From: JAUXIQ01 sp030620925 [NCBI: Nitrospinota bacterium]
GTDB lineage: Bacteria; JAUXIQ01
Length of the DNA stretch: 16,649 nucleotides
Direction of reading: 5' to 3'
Assembly: GCA_030620925.1 (NCBI GenBank)
Contig: JAUXIQ010000008.1
Span: 1-16,649, forward strand
The notes beneath the pieces are model-generated. The model did not search any database and was not told where the DNA came from. It saw nothing but the letters and a program-made list of their open reading frames with translations. The position numbers were made by a program, and so were the translations under genes. Below are positions 1 to 7,891 of this stretch, piece after piece (position 1 is the stretch's first letter; each line of letters begins with the position of its first letter).

Positions 1-1454
1 ACGCAGACGACGTTTCTGGCCCCCTCGGCCACTGCTATTTTGCCTCCCTCAAAAGGGTCCAAATAGCAGTAGAGGCTGTTGCAATCCACGGTAATGGCAA
101 TGGCTTTGGTGGTTCCTTTTACGCGCACTACTACAGCGTCCGACCCCGGCAACACAGTGGTGTTGGTGCGCACCATATGATCGTACTGATTGTATACCCA
201 TTCCTTGCTGCATATGTTAAGAGAGGAGAGCAGCGTCAGCAGCACCCTGTTCATGTCGTAGGGCAGGGGGATGGTTTCCAGGTCCAACACCCCGGCCTTT
301 TTAAGATAAGAGGGCCGGCGCATGGGGCGATTGTATACGGGAGCGTCCGACACCAGGGATTGTACCGGCACTTCCGCCACCACCTTACCTTTATCTTTAA
401 CGGTCAACTTGCCGTCATTGGTCACTTTACCTATTTCCACGGCGTTGAGATCCCACTTCCGGAATATCTTTTTGACGCTGTCCGCCTGGCCTTTCTCCGC
501 CACCAGAAGCATGCGTTCCTGCGATTCTGAGAGCATGACTTCATAGGGTATCATCCCTTCCTCCCGGCGGGGTACCCTGGAGAGGTCGACTTCCATTCCC
601 ATCTCCGCGCGGCCCGACATTTCCAGGGTGGAACAGGTCAAACCCGCGGCACCCATATCCTGGATGCCCACTATGTTCTTCTTTTTCATGGCCTCCAGGC
701 AGGCTTCCAGGAGGAGCTTTTCCATGAAAGGGTCTCCCACTTGAACGGTGGGGCGACGCTCTTCAGATTTTTCGTCGAACTCTTCAGAAGCCATGGTGGC
801 GCCGTGGATGCCATCCCGCCCCGTGCTGGAACCGACATAGATCACCGGGTTCCCCTTACCCCTGGCGGCACCCGTAAAAATTCGACTGGTGCGCATTATT
901 CCCAGGTTGAACACGTTTACCAGGATGTTTCCCGTGTAGCAATCGTTGAAGTAGACCTCCCCGCCCACTGTAGGGACGCCCATACAGTTCCCATAACCGG
1001 CGATGCCCTCCGCCACCTTCTCCACCAGATACCTGGTGCGGGGATGGTCCGGAGAGCCGAAGCGCAGGGAGTTGAGAGAAGCTATGGGCCTCGCGCCCAT
1101 GGTGAAGATATCCCTCAGTATCCCCCCCACTCCGGTGGCCGCGCCCTGATAGGGTTCTATATAAGAAGGGTGGTTATGGCTCTCCATCTTGAAAGCCACT
1201 GCAAGTCCGTCCCCTATATCGACCACCCCCGAGTTTTCACCGGGACCGTACAAGACCCGCTCGCCGCTGCTGGGGAAAACGTCCAGGTGCACCCGTGAGC
1301 TCTTATAGCTGCAATGCTCGCTCCACATGACTGAGAAGATGCCCAGTTCCGTATAATTGGGCTCTCTGCCCAGAATTTCCAGTATCTTCTCATATTCCTC
1401 CGCCGAGAGTCCGTGGGCTTCGATGAGCTCTTTAGTTATTTTCGGTTCTTCCAT
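1..1454 (-). CDS. purL: Phosphoribosylformylglycinamidine synthase subunit PurL (3' part missing)
   Basis: Catalyses the ATP-dependent conversion of FGAR to FGAM in purine synthesis, using ammonia passed from PurQ. About 484 codons are visible; the gene runs off the left edge, so the C-terminal third or so is missing (the family is usually about 740 residues). Translation of the minus strand shows [11 protein letters not shown] (residues 43-53), YGPGEN (69-74), ESHNHPS (91-97), followed by a [12 protein letters not shown] segment and a [10 protein letters not shown] motif, all typical of small PurL. No glutaminase domain can be judged here, but separate purS and purQ just upstream fit the small form. 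I chose ATG 1454 because its N-terminus ([17 protein letters not shown]) looks like family members; an in-frame ATG at 1466 adds four residues. Neither has a clear Shine-Dalgarno sequence. The gap from purQ is about 80 bp and AT-rich. Confidence 0.96.
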   Translation of the reverse strand, partial: MEEPKITKELIEAHGLSAEEYEKILEILGREPNYTELGIFSVMWSEHCSYKSSRVHLDVFPSSGERVLYGPGENSGVVDIGDGLAVAFKMESHNHPSYIEPYQGAATGVGGILRDIFTMGARPIASLNSLRFGSPDHPRTRYLVEKVAEGIAGYGNCMGVPTVGGEVYFNDCYTGNILVNVFNLGIMRTSRIFTGAARGKGNPVIYVGSSTGRDGIHGATMASEEFDEKSEERRPTVQVGDPFMEKLLLEACLEAMKKKNIVGIQDMGAAGLTCSTLEMSGRAEMGMEVDLSRVPRREEGMIPYEVMLSESQERMLLVAEKGQADSVKKIFRKWDLNAVEIGKVTNDGKLTVKDKGKVVAEVPVQSLVSDAPVYNRPMRRPSYLKKAGVLDLETIPLPYDMNRVLLTLLSSLNICSKEWVYNQYDHMVRTNTTVLPGSDAVVVRVKGTTKAIAITVDCNSLYCYLDPFEGGKIAVAEGARNVVC

Positions 1455-1488
1455 GATATTCGACATAATAGATTCAAGAACTAAGTCT

Positions 1489-1502
1489 GATAAAATTTTA
1501 TC
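1489..1502. repeat. 14-bp perfect palindrome in purQ-purL spacer
   Basis: GATAAAATTTTATC is its own reverse complement. It sits in the AT-rich 70-80 bp spacer between the purQ stop and the purL start, about 23 bp upstream of the farther purL ATG. It could be an operator-like site or a weak hairpin, or chance in AT-rich DNA. No known operator is recognised. Confidence 0.3.
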
Positions 1503-1536
1503 CGGTTTTCGATCAGTTATAGAAAAATTTTCCAGG

Positions 1537-2232
1537 TTATTTCACATTTACCTGTTCCAGGATGGATTCGAAGACGAGCCGGCCGTCGCTGGAGCCCAGG
1601 AACGATTCGGCGCACCGTTCGGGATGCGGCATCATTCCCAGGATGTTGCGTTCAGCGTTGCATATCCCCGCGATGTTATCCATTGACCCGTTGGGGTTGG
1701 CCTCCTGAGCGGTGTGGCCGTCTTCCAGGCAATAACGGAAAATTATCCGGTCCTCATCGCAGAGCTCCTGGAGCGTCTCAGCGGGTGCGTAATAGTTGCC
1801 GTCGTAGTGGGCCACGGGCATCTTCAACACCTGGCCGGGGCTGCCTTTACAGGTGAAGGGGGTGTCGGCAGTCTCCAGGCGCAGGTGCACGTATTTGCAC
1901 ACGAATTTGAGGCCCCGGTTGCGCAGCATGGCGCCGGGCAGCAGACCCGACTCCATCAATATCTGAAATCCGTTGCAAATCCCCAGCACCAGACCTCCTC
2001 GATCGGCAAATGTCTTCACCTCGCGCATAATAGGGGAATGGTGCGCCATGGCCCCCGCCCTCAAGTAATCGCCGTAAGAGAAACCGCCGGGGACTATCAC
2101 GCAGTCCATACCCTTGAGAGAGGTCTCCTTATGCCACACGAAGCGGGCGTTCTTCCGGAACACATGTTTGACCACATGGTAGCAATCGTGATCGCAGTTT
2201 GAACCCGGAAATATTATGACGCCGAATTTCAT
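1537..2232 (-). CDS. purQ: FGAM synthase glutaminase subunit PurQ
   Basis: Class I glutamine amidotransferase that releases ammonia from glutamine for PurL. The 231-residue length is normal for stand-alone PurQ. The nucleophile elbow GICNGFQ holds the catalytic Cys86; His203 and Glu205 in MPHPERC complete the triad. The N-terminus [14 protein letters not shown] and the [13 protein letters not shown] segment (49-61) are family hallmarks. The start ATG is preceded by a GAGAGGG Shine-Dalgarno sequence that overlaps the end of purS; the gap from the purS stop is only 7 bp, so the two are almost surely co-translated. Function depends on PurS and PurL encoded on either side. Confidence 0.97.
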   Translation of the reverse strand: MKFGVIIFPGSNCDHDCYHVVKHVFRKNARFVWHKETSLKGMDCVIVPGGFSYGDYLRAGAMAHHSPIMREVKTFADRGGLVLGICNGFQILMESGLLPGAMLRNRGLKFVCKYVHLRLETADTPFTCKGSPGQVLKMPVAHYDGNYYAPAETLQELCDEDRIIFRYCLEDGHTAQEANPNGSMDNIAGICNAERNILGMMPHPERCAESFLGSSDGRLVFESILEQVNVK

Positions 2233-2239
2233 TGCCCTC

Positions 2240-2482
2240 TCATTCCATCTCGTACCGGTAATCTTCGATTATGGGGTTGGCCAGGAGTTTCTCGCACATG
2301 CCGGTAAGCTCCTTCTCGAGCTTGTCCTTATCGGCCCCCCTCAATTTCACCTCTATGTATTTGCCCATCCTGACTTCCTCTACACCGCTGAAACCCAGGG
2401 AGTCAAGCGATTCTTTGACCGCCCTTCCCTGCGGGTCCAGGATTCCTTTCTTCAACGTAACGTATACTTTCGCCACAGACAT
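2240..2482 (-). CDS. purS: FGAM synthase subunit PurS
   Basis: Small (80-residue) subunit that bridges PurL and PurQ and is needed for ammonia channelling in the three-part FGAM synthase. The sequence begins [19 protein letters not shown], the characteristic PurS opening, and continues with the [10 protein letters not shown] and VRMGKYIEV segments. The frame is open for 21 codons further upstream, but the ATG at 2482 gives the family length and has a GAGGGA ribosome site 6 nt before it; the longer version would overlap the end of purB. It lies 31 bp after purB and 7 bp before purQ. Confidence 0.95.
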   Translation of the reverse strand: MSVAKVYVTLKKGILDPQGRAVKESLDSLGFSGVEEVRMGKYIEVKLRGADKDKLEKELTGMCEKLLANPIIEDYRYEME

Positions 2483-2488
2483 AAAAAA

Positions 2489-2494
2489 TCCCTC
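2489..2494 (-). promoter_or_regulatory. Ribosome binding site fixing the purS start
   Basis: GAGGGA on the minus strand, 6 nt before ATG 2482. It supports the 80-residue PurS over the longer open frame that extends back into purB. Confidence 0.75.
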
Positions 2495-2513
2495 GTGGGT
2501 TATGGTTTGTAAG

Positions 2514-3809
2514 CTATGCCTCGAATACCCTTCGGAAGATGTCATCCACGTATCGGAGCTGATGCTCGAGGTCGAAACATTTGTGTCTTTCTTCTTCGCT
2601 CAGGTGTCGGGTTATGCGGTTGTCGCCGGCTATGAGCTCTCTGAAATCGAGCCCTTCTTTCCAGGCGCGCATGGCGTTATCCTGCACCATGCTGTAGGCT
2701 TCCTCGCGGGATACCCCCTCCTCCACCAGCGCCAGGAGCAGTCTCTGGGAATAGATCAGGCCGCGGGTGCGCTCAAGGTTCTCCATCATGCGCCGGGGGT
2801 AGACCTGGAGCTTTTCCACGTTATCGGCCAGACGGTTAAGCATGTAGTCCACCAGTATGGTGCTGTCGGGTATGATGACCCGTTCCACGGAGGAGTGGCT
2901 GATGTCCCTTTCGTGCCAGAGCGGGATATTCTCCATGGCGGCCATTGCGTTTGCGCGCACCACTCTGGCCAGCCCCGATATCTGTTCCATGGAAATGGGG
3001 TTCCGTTTGTGGGGCATGGCGGAGGAACCCTTCTGCCCCTCGGAGAAGAACTCTTCGGCCTCCAGCACTTCGGTGCGCTGGAGATGCCTTATCTCCACGG
3101 CGAACTTGTCCATGGAACTGGCGGTTATGGCCAGGGCGGCCATATATTCGGCGTGTCGATCCCGCTGTATTATCTGGGAGGATGCCGGAGCCGGCTTCAG
3201 GCCCAGCCGGGCGCAGACTTTTTCTTCCACCTGCGGCGGCAGGTGGGCGAAGGTGCCCACTGCGCCTGATATTTTTCCGTATGATATGTTTTCTCCGGCG
3301 CGCACCAGACGTTCGCGGTTGCGCTCCATCTCCTGATACCAGAGGGCCATTTTGAGGCCGAAGGTGATGGGCTCGGCGTGGATGCCATGGGTGCGGCCTA
3401 TCATGGGTGTATGCTTGTGTTCCAGGGCCTTGTCTTTGATGGCGTTCAGCGTGCGGTCCAGGCCTTCGAGTATTATGTCCGCCGCCTCGCGCATCTGGAG
3501 GGCCAGGGCGGTGTCCAGGACGTCCGAGGAGGTCATGCCCATGTGGATATACTTGGCCGCCTCGCCTACGTTCTCGCCCACGTTGGTGAGGAAAGCCACC
3601 ACGTCGTGTTTGACCTCTTTTTCTATCTCTTCCACCCGGGCCGGATCGAATGCTGCCTTCCGGACGATCTCCTTCGCCGCCTCCTCAGGCACCAGACCCA
3701 ACTCGGCCATTCCCTCACAGGCGGCCAGCTCCACCTCCAACCACTTGTTCAAACGGTTTTCGGTCGACCAGACAGCCCCCATGCGCGGCCTTGTGTAGCG
3801 CGGAATCAC
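2514..3809 (-). CDS. purB: Adenylosuccinate lyase
   Basis: Cleaves SAICAR to AICAR in the purine pathway and adenylosuccinate to AMP. The 431 residues match the bacterial (Bacillus-type) family length. Landmarks: the N-terminal MIPRYTRPRMGAVWSTENR, the HMGMTSSDVLDTAL active-site loop (about 89-102), IGRTHGIHAEP with His141, and the fumarase/aspartase-superfamily signature GSSAMPHKRNP (261-271). The start codon is GTG, preceded by GGGAGAT about 5-10 nt upstream, and its product aligns from the first residue with family members. It follows the WalJ-like gene by 31 bp and precedes purS by 31 bp, placing it at the head of the purine block. Confidence 0.97.
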   Translation of the reverse strand: MIPRYTRPRMGAVWSTENRLNKWLEVELAACEGMAELGLVPEEAAKEIVRKAAFDPARVEEIEKEVKHDVVAFLTNVGENVGEAAKYIHMGMTSSDVLDTALALQMREAADIILEGLDRTLNAIKDKALEHKHTPMIGRTHGIHAEPITFGLKMALWYQEMERNRERLVRAGENISYGKISGAVGTFAHLPPQVEEKVCARLGLKPAPASSQIIQRDRHAEYMAALAITASSMDKFAVEIRHLQRTEVLEAEEFFSEGQKGSSAMPHKRNPISMEQISGLARVVRANAMAAMENIPLWHERDISHSSVERVIIPDSTILVDYMLNRLADNVEKLQVYPRRMMENLERTRGLIYSQRLLLALVEEGVSREEAYSMVQDNAMRAWKEGLDFRELIAGDNRITRHLSEEERHKCFDLEHQLRYVDDIFRRVFEA

Positions 3810-3840
3810 AGTCTATCTCCCGGCGGAGTCGTAGTTACGT

Positions 3841-4638
3841 TCACAGATAAACCGCCTCACTTATCCTATCCTGATAGGTGAGCCCCAGGGATGTCTCATA
3901 CCCCTGCAACGCGCCCTCGGCTTTCAGGAGGGCCAGCTCAGGATGGTTGTTATGCTGGCTCATATGGGCCAGGAACACGTGGCGAAGGTCCGCATGGACC
4001 AGATGGCGCAACAATTTTGCGGATTCTTCGTTGGACAGGTGCCCCAGCCTGCTTTTAATGCGCTGTTTCACGCTCCAGGGGTAGGGCCCTTCGATCAGCA
4101 TGCCCGGGTCGTGGTTGAATTCCAGGATGAGGAGGTCGCTCCCTGCGGTCTTTTCCCTCACCAGGTGAGTTGTAGAACCCAAATCAGTCACCGTGCTTAT
4201 CTTCCGTTCCCTCCATTTCAACACGAGCCCCACGGGGTTCTGCGCGTCGTGGGGAAGCGAAAAGGGTTCCACTCGCAGGTCGTTAATATAGAAACCTGTG
4301 CCTGGCTGAAAGAAATCGATCCGCTCCAGCTTTCCCAGCGCAGGGCCGGCCGCTTCCAGGGTCATCCTGTCGAGGTATATGGGAACGCCGTATCTGCGTG
4401 AAAGGACTCCGGCCCCCTGCGCGTGGTCCGTATGCTCATGGGAGAGTATTATGGCGTCCAGCCGCTCCGGCCTCTCACCGATCAGCGCCATCCGCTCCTT
4501 CACGTCTATGCCCGTCAGGCCGGCGTCCAGCAATACCCGGGTATCACCGCATCCCACGAAGATGCAGTTTCCGCGGCTTCCGCTGCCCAGAACGCATATT
4601 TTAAGCTCGTTCTCTTTCAAATTCGCTGTCGTCTTCAA
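3841..4638 (-). CDS. WalJ/YycJ-like metallo-beta-lactamase-fold hydrolase
   Basis: A 265-residue metallo-beta-lactamase-fold protein of the YycJ/WalJ (VicX) type. The opening LKICVLGSGSRGNC and LLDAG strand, SHEHTDH with His67, His69, Asp71 and His72, further ligands His130, Asp152 and His225, and the late LAHMSQHNNHPELA segment are all in order, so the dinuclear metal site looks complete. In Firmicutes the homologue sits with the WalRK two-component system and is thought to be a nuclease-type hydrolase; no such system is next to it here, and its substrate is unknown. The longest frame starts at TTG 4638, giving a TTGA overlap with the radC stop, which suggests translational coupling. A second in-frame TTG (4620) is possible, and no ATG lies before the first conserved strand. 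Confidence 0.88.
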   Translation of the reverse strand: MKTTANLKENELKICVLGSGSRGNCIFVGCGDTRVLLDAGLTGIDVKERMALIGERPERLDAIILSHEHTDHAQGAGVLSRRYGVPIYLDRMTLEAAGPALGKLERIDFFQPGTGFYINDLRVEPFSLPHDAQNPVGLVLKWRERKISTVTDLGSTTHLVREKTAGSDLLILEFNHDPGMLIEGPYPWSVKQRIKSRLGHLSNEESAKLLRHLVHADLRHVFLAHMSQHNNHPELALLKAEGALQGYETSLGLTYQDRISEAVYL

Positions 4639-5336
4639 AGAATTTTTTTATCCAGAAAGCTGAAGTATTGCCCGTTTCCCAGGACTATGTGGTCTATGAC
4701 TTTTATGCCCACCACCTCGCCGGTTTTCACCAGTCTTTGGGTCAGGTCCATATCTTCGCGGCTGGGGGAGGGATCGCCGCTGGGATGGTTGTGCACGAAA
4801 ATGATTCCGGCCGCCGATTCTTTGATGGCAGGATTAAAAACTTCCCGTGGATGCACTACGCTGGCGTTAAGGCTCCCTTCTGAGATGGTTACATCCTTTA
4901 TCACTCTGTTTTTGCTGTCCAGGAGCAGTGCTTTGAATATTTCCTTTTTGGCTCTGCCCAGTGTGGGATAATACTGATCGGCGACGTCCTTGCTGCTGTT
5001 GAATTTTCTCTCCGCATCGCCCGATTCCGAAAGCAGGCGTTTACCCGCTTCCAGGGCGGCTTTTAACTGCGCCGCCTTGGCGTTCCCGATGCCTTTCACC
5101 GAGCATATTTCGTTTATGCCGGCGGCGTCCAGCCCCTGAAAACCGTCGAACTTTTGTAAGACGGCACGGGCCAGGTCCAGGGCGGTACTTCCCGCTGCGG
5201 CGTCCCCGGTTCCCAATATGATAGCCACCACCTGGGCGTCGGAAAGGTTCTCAGGGCCGAATTTGATCAGCCGCTCCCGCGGCCTCTCGTCCACAGGCCA
5301 GCTTTTAATCGTTTGCGGGCAGTTATTTTTTCCCAT
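4635..5336 (-). CDS. radC: RadC family JAB-domain protein
   Basis: The 233-residue protein has the full RadC layout: an N-terminal segment (PRERLIKFGPENLSDAQVVA, about 19-38), a helix-hairpin-helix (ICSVKGIGNAKAAQL, about 77-91) and a C-terminal JAB/MPN metalloprotease-like domain whose motif HNHPSGDPSPSREDMDLT carries His182, His184 and Asp195. The true activity of RadC is unsettled; the old link to DNA repair is doubtful, so the name is only a family label. The ATG has no obvious Shine-Dalgarno sequence. It is the first gene after a 301-bp gap and overlaps the following WalJ-like gene by 4 bp. Confidence 0.95.
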   Translation of the reverse strand: MGKNNCPQTIKSWPVDERPRERLIKFGPENLSDAQVVAIILGTGDAAAGSTALDLARAVLQKFDGFQGLDAAGINEICSVKGIGNAKAAQLKAALEAGKRLLSESGDAERKFNSSKDVADQYYPTLGRAKKEIFKALLLDSKNRVIKDVTISEGSLNASVVHPREVFNPAIKESAAGIIFVHNHPSGDPSPSREDMDLTQRLVKTGEVVGIKVIDHIVLGNGQYFSFLDKKIL

Positions 5337-5367
5337 GGGGACAGTTTCTATAAAACTCCATCAGGGG

Positions 5368-5391
5368 ATGTGCCGCTTTTCAGCCGCACAT
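5368..5391 (-). repeat. Inverted repeat (10-nt arms, GAAA loop) in the radC leader
   Basis: Read on the minus strand, ATGTGCGGCT, loop GAAA, then AGCGGCACAT: nine of ten pairs match, with one G-G mismatch. A GNRA-type loop makes an RNA hairpin plausible. It ends 31 nt before the radC ATG. No U-tract follows, so it is not a standard terminator. The stop codon of the possible mini-ORF falls within it. Confidence 0.45.
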
Positions 5392-5478
5392 ACGACTGCC
5401 TTCTGCAATTGTAAAATAGGAGTAAACGGAACTGATCGAACGAGAGTAACAGGGTGCCGGCGTTTCATATTCTGACAT
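5380..5478 (-). CDS. Possible 32-residue leader ORF upstream of radC
   Basis: Starts MSEYETPAPCYSRS and ends SRMCG, then TGA. An AAGGA sequence lies 10 nt before the ATG, a little far but usable. The ORF points toward radC, stops 43 bp before it, and its last codons form one arm of the GAAA-loop hairpin. I recognise no family. Chance is a real possibility because ORFs of this size are common. Confidence 0.22.
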   Translation of the reverse strand: MSEYETPAPCYSRSISSVYSYFTIAEGSRMCG

Positions 5479-5593
5479 AAAGAAAATATCCTTAATATCG
5501 TTACCTACCGGCGGCGGAATAACCTATATGATTCTCGTTAAATAAACATATCATAATAGCTTCGGGAAGGAAAGTTATAATCGGCCGCTGACC

Positions 5594-5618
5594 CTCAGAA
5601 ATGAGCATCCATTTTGAG
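5594..5618 (-). repeat. Bulged hairpin after the lptD-like gene
   Basis: On the minus strand CTCAAAATG, a 6-nt loop, then CATTTCTGAG: nine base pairs with one bulged C. It begins about 20 nt after the stop codon, a usual place for a 3'-end hairpin, but GC content is low and no U-run follows, so it may be an RNA-stabilising or weak terminator element. Confidence 0.35.
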
Positions 5619-5637
5619 ACGACATCGATGCCGGGGT

Positions 5638-7767
5638 TTACAATTTATACAGCGCATCGGGGTTTACGGCGCGATATATATTTTTCCCAAGCCCCCCTAT
5701 GCCTACCAGCTCGATCTGAAAGTCAATGGTCGTTTCGTCCGCCCTGTCCACCAATCGCACCGTAAACCCCCAGCATTGTGATCTGTGATTCAATATGAGG
5801 CTGTTTTCCGTGATCTCTTCGTCCATGCGGAAATTGACCCTGGCGGCATACTCGAGATACCACTTTTTCCCGAGGTTCACACCTATTCCGGCCCGGATGT
5901 AGTCCGTTCTCGGGAGGCCTGCGGGCCGCCTGCCCCTTTTGAGCCTGGAATCGAACTCGAATTTGAGGTATCTGAGAAACCTGTAGTCCACTTCGAAGTT
6001 CATCGTTTCCAGACTGTCCTCCTCCAGGCTGTACAGACCGTCGAAGTTGATCCTCAGCGACGGAATTATCCAGGTCTCCACGTCGATGAAGATTTCCGAG
6101 AGCGGTTCGCTCCCCTCGACTCGATTTCGCTCCTCCTTAATATCGTAGCTCTGACCCAGGGTGATGCGCGCCAGCTCTCTGACCCGCTTCGTTCCCCCCT
6201 CGCCCACCTCCCGGGCCACGAATCGGTTGGTGAGGGCATAGGACAGCACGTTGGAGGCGCTGAAATCGTCCACTTCGTCGAAATTCAGGAGGCGCCCTTC
6301 GACTTCTCCGTCGTTATCGCTGATATAGGTGTAGGTGATCACAGGTTCGACGATGTGTACTATGCGGTCTATCTGCCCCAGTTTAAGGTTGAAGACCTTA
6401 TAAAACCGGGGCGCCTCCAGCACGGATTGAGAGAAGAACAGCTCCCGGCTCAAGGGACTCTCGTTGTCTATCTGTTCGCTGTATACCGTTTCCCTGAACC
6501 CCACGCTCTGTGTGAAATCCCACCAGGAGAGCGAGTTGATGGGCAGCGTCAGCCGGGGGAAGAAGTCCAGGCGGGAGAGGTTCATTCTGTTCCCTCCGGG
6601 GAATTCTTCTATGAAATTACTGCCCGTAACTGTCAGGTCGTAATAGAGAGGAGTGGTGAGGAGGCGTTCCCTGACGTTGAAGAAGGTTAGCTCAGGCAAG
6701 GAAGCGAATGAAGGCGTTTCTAGTTCCATGGTGCTTTTGAAAAACCGGTTCTCCATCTGGAGCGCCCTGTGCTCCCAGTTTTTTCTTGCGTAGAGGAAGG
6801 AATCGGTGCGTACCTTGGCCCTTTGTTCCGGGTCTACTTCGAAGGTCCTGGAGGGGCTCACCGCGCTTTCCAGGTCGATCTTCGCCTCGCTGACCACATC
6901 GTACTTGAAGCGCTGATAATGGTTCCCGCGCACCCTGTAGAAAGTGGTGTCGTTCACCCTGTCGTCGAGCAGGGAGCCGAATATCTTCCCATGGGCGTTT
7001 CTGGAAATTATGTAGCGGTACTCCAGGTTCGGCCGAAGACCCCTTTTGCTCAGGTAATCCAGGCCCAGGGTAGCGTCCGATTGTTGGTTAATGGCCCAGA
7101 AGAACCTGTTTTCCATAGTGAAACCGTCCAGGCTGGATATGCCCAGGGTGGGGAACAGGAAACCGGTGGACCTCTCGGTCTTGGTGGGCACCACTGCTAT
7201 GGGCAGCAATACCACGGGCAGCCCCTTCACCAGGAAGGAGACCCTGCGGAGAACGGCGAACTTTTCCACATGGAAGATGCCCTCCTTGAATTTGAATGAC
7301 CAGGTGGGGTTATCGCATCGGCAGGTGGTGATGGAAGCTTCCTCGAACCTGTACGCCGTCTGGCTTATCCGCTCGACTTTTTTACCGGTTATGAAATAGG
7401 CCCCGCCGATGTACCCTTCAGCATCGTAGAAGACCCCCAGGGTGGTATTTACGTTGAAGTCCATGCGCTGGGCGAATATCCTGTTATCTTCGTATTCGAA
7501 GACTACGTTGCCTCTGGCCTGGAGGTCTCCCCCCGCCATCCGGTATTCCATGTAGTCCGCCGACAGAAATATGTCGCCGTAGTAGACGCGAGCTGAGCCT
7601 TTTGCAGTTGTTATTCCGTTTTTTTGATCAGAGACCACCTCGTCGGCGTAGATTTCAATGGGCAGCTCAGCATCGCGCACTGTGGAAGCAGTTGCGAAAA
7701 TAGAGGCCGATGGAATGAGCGCTAAACAGAGGACCGTTGATATCAGGACGGTTTTAAACTTTCTCAT
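5638..7767 (-). CDS. lptD: LPS-assembly outer-membrane protein LptD (OstA)-like
   Basis: Outer-membrane beta-barrel expected to insert lipopolysaccharide into the outer leaflet, working with a lipoprotein plug (LptE or equivalent) not seen here. Order of parts: a signal peptide (basic MRKFK, hydrophobic stretch, SIFATAS region near residue 28), an OstA/LptA-like N-terminal domain (about 35-145: IEIYADEVVSDQK, ARGNVVFEYEDNRIFAQ), then a long barrel rich in alternating aromatic strands ending near ALYKL. At 709 residues it is a little shorter than E. coli LptD (784). Mature cysteines are only Cys149 and Cys151 (TTCRCDNPTW) and Cys665 (HRSQCWGFTVRL), against four in E. coli. The start is ATG 7767; a TTG just before it is in frame but less likely. 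It lies 124 bp after folC. Confidence 0.9.
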   Translation of the reverse strand: MRKFKTVLISTVLCLALIPSASIFATASTVRDAELPIEIYADEVVSDQKNGITTAKGSARVYYGDIFLSADYMEYRMAGGDLQARGNVVFEYEDNRIFAQRMDFNVNTTLGVFYDAEGYIGGAYFITGKKVERISQTAYRFEEASITTCRCDNPTWSFKFKEGIFHVEKFAVLRRVSFLVKGLPVVLLPIAVVPTKTERSTGFLFPTLGISSLDGFTMENRFFWAINQQSDATLGLDYLSKRGLRPNLEYRYIISRNAHGKIFGSLLDDRVNDTTFYRVRGNHYQRFKYDVVSEAKIDLESAVSPSRTFEVDPEQRAKVRTDSFLYARKNWEHRALQMENRFFKSTMELETPSFASLPELTFFNVRERLLTTPLYYDLTVTGSNFIEEFPGGNRMNLSRLDFFPRLTLPINSLSWWDFTQSVGFRETVYSEQIDNESPLSRELFFSQSVLEAPRFYKVFNLKLGQIDRIVHIVEPVITYTYISDNDGEVEGRLLNFDEVDDFSASNVLSYALTNRFVAREVGEGGTKRVRELARITLGQSYDIKEERNRVEGSEPLSEIFIDVETWIIPSLRINFDGLYSLEEDSLETMNFEVDYRFLRYLKFEFDSRLKRGRRPAGLPRTDYIRAGIGVNLGKKWYLEYAARVNFRMDEEITENSLILNHRSQCWGFTVRLVDRADETTIDFQIELVGIGGLGKNIYRAVNPDALYKL

Positions 7768-7891
7768 CAAGTTACCCGGGTCTCGATCATCGTAACAGGA
7801 AGGTGTCCGGTCGGGAATTCTAATCGTAATCTCACTCTAATTGGTTCGCAGAACGTATGGCCAGCCTTCGCCCCTGGCTGGTTATCATACA

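Larger units (their letters stand above)
5337..5637. other. 301-bp gap between the lptD-like gene and radC
   Basis: This is the largest gene-free stretch in the window. In minus-strand order it holds a bulged hairpin soon after the lptD-like stop, an AT-rich stretch with a weak promoter-like pair (TTATAA, 16-bp spacer, TATTAT at about 5550-5580), a possible 32-codon ORF with an AAGGA upstream, and a second hairpin about 30 nt before the radC start. No tRNA and no known riboswitch were recognised. It probably separates two transcription units. Confidence 0.5.

Noticed and set aside
2271-3269. 332-codon plus-strand ORF opposite purB
   Set aside because: Lies antisense to the well-supported purB and purS. 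Its translation shows no recognisable motif and is rich in His, Gly and Leu, as expected from reading a coding strand backwards.
5785-6690. 301-codon plus-strand ORF opposite the lptD-like gene
   Set aside because: Antisense shadow; the minus-strand reading has a signal peptide and OstA domain.
7861-7886. CCAGCC / GGCTGG inverted repeat between folC and the lptD-like gene as a terminator
   Set aside because: Only 6 bp with a 9-nt loop and no U-tract on either strand; likely chance.
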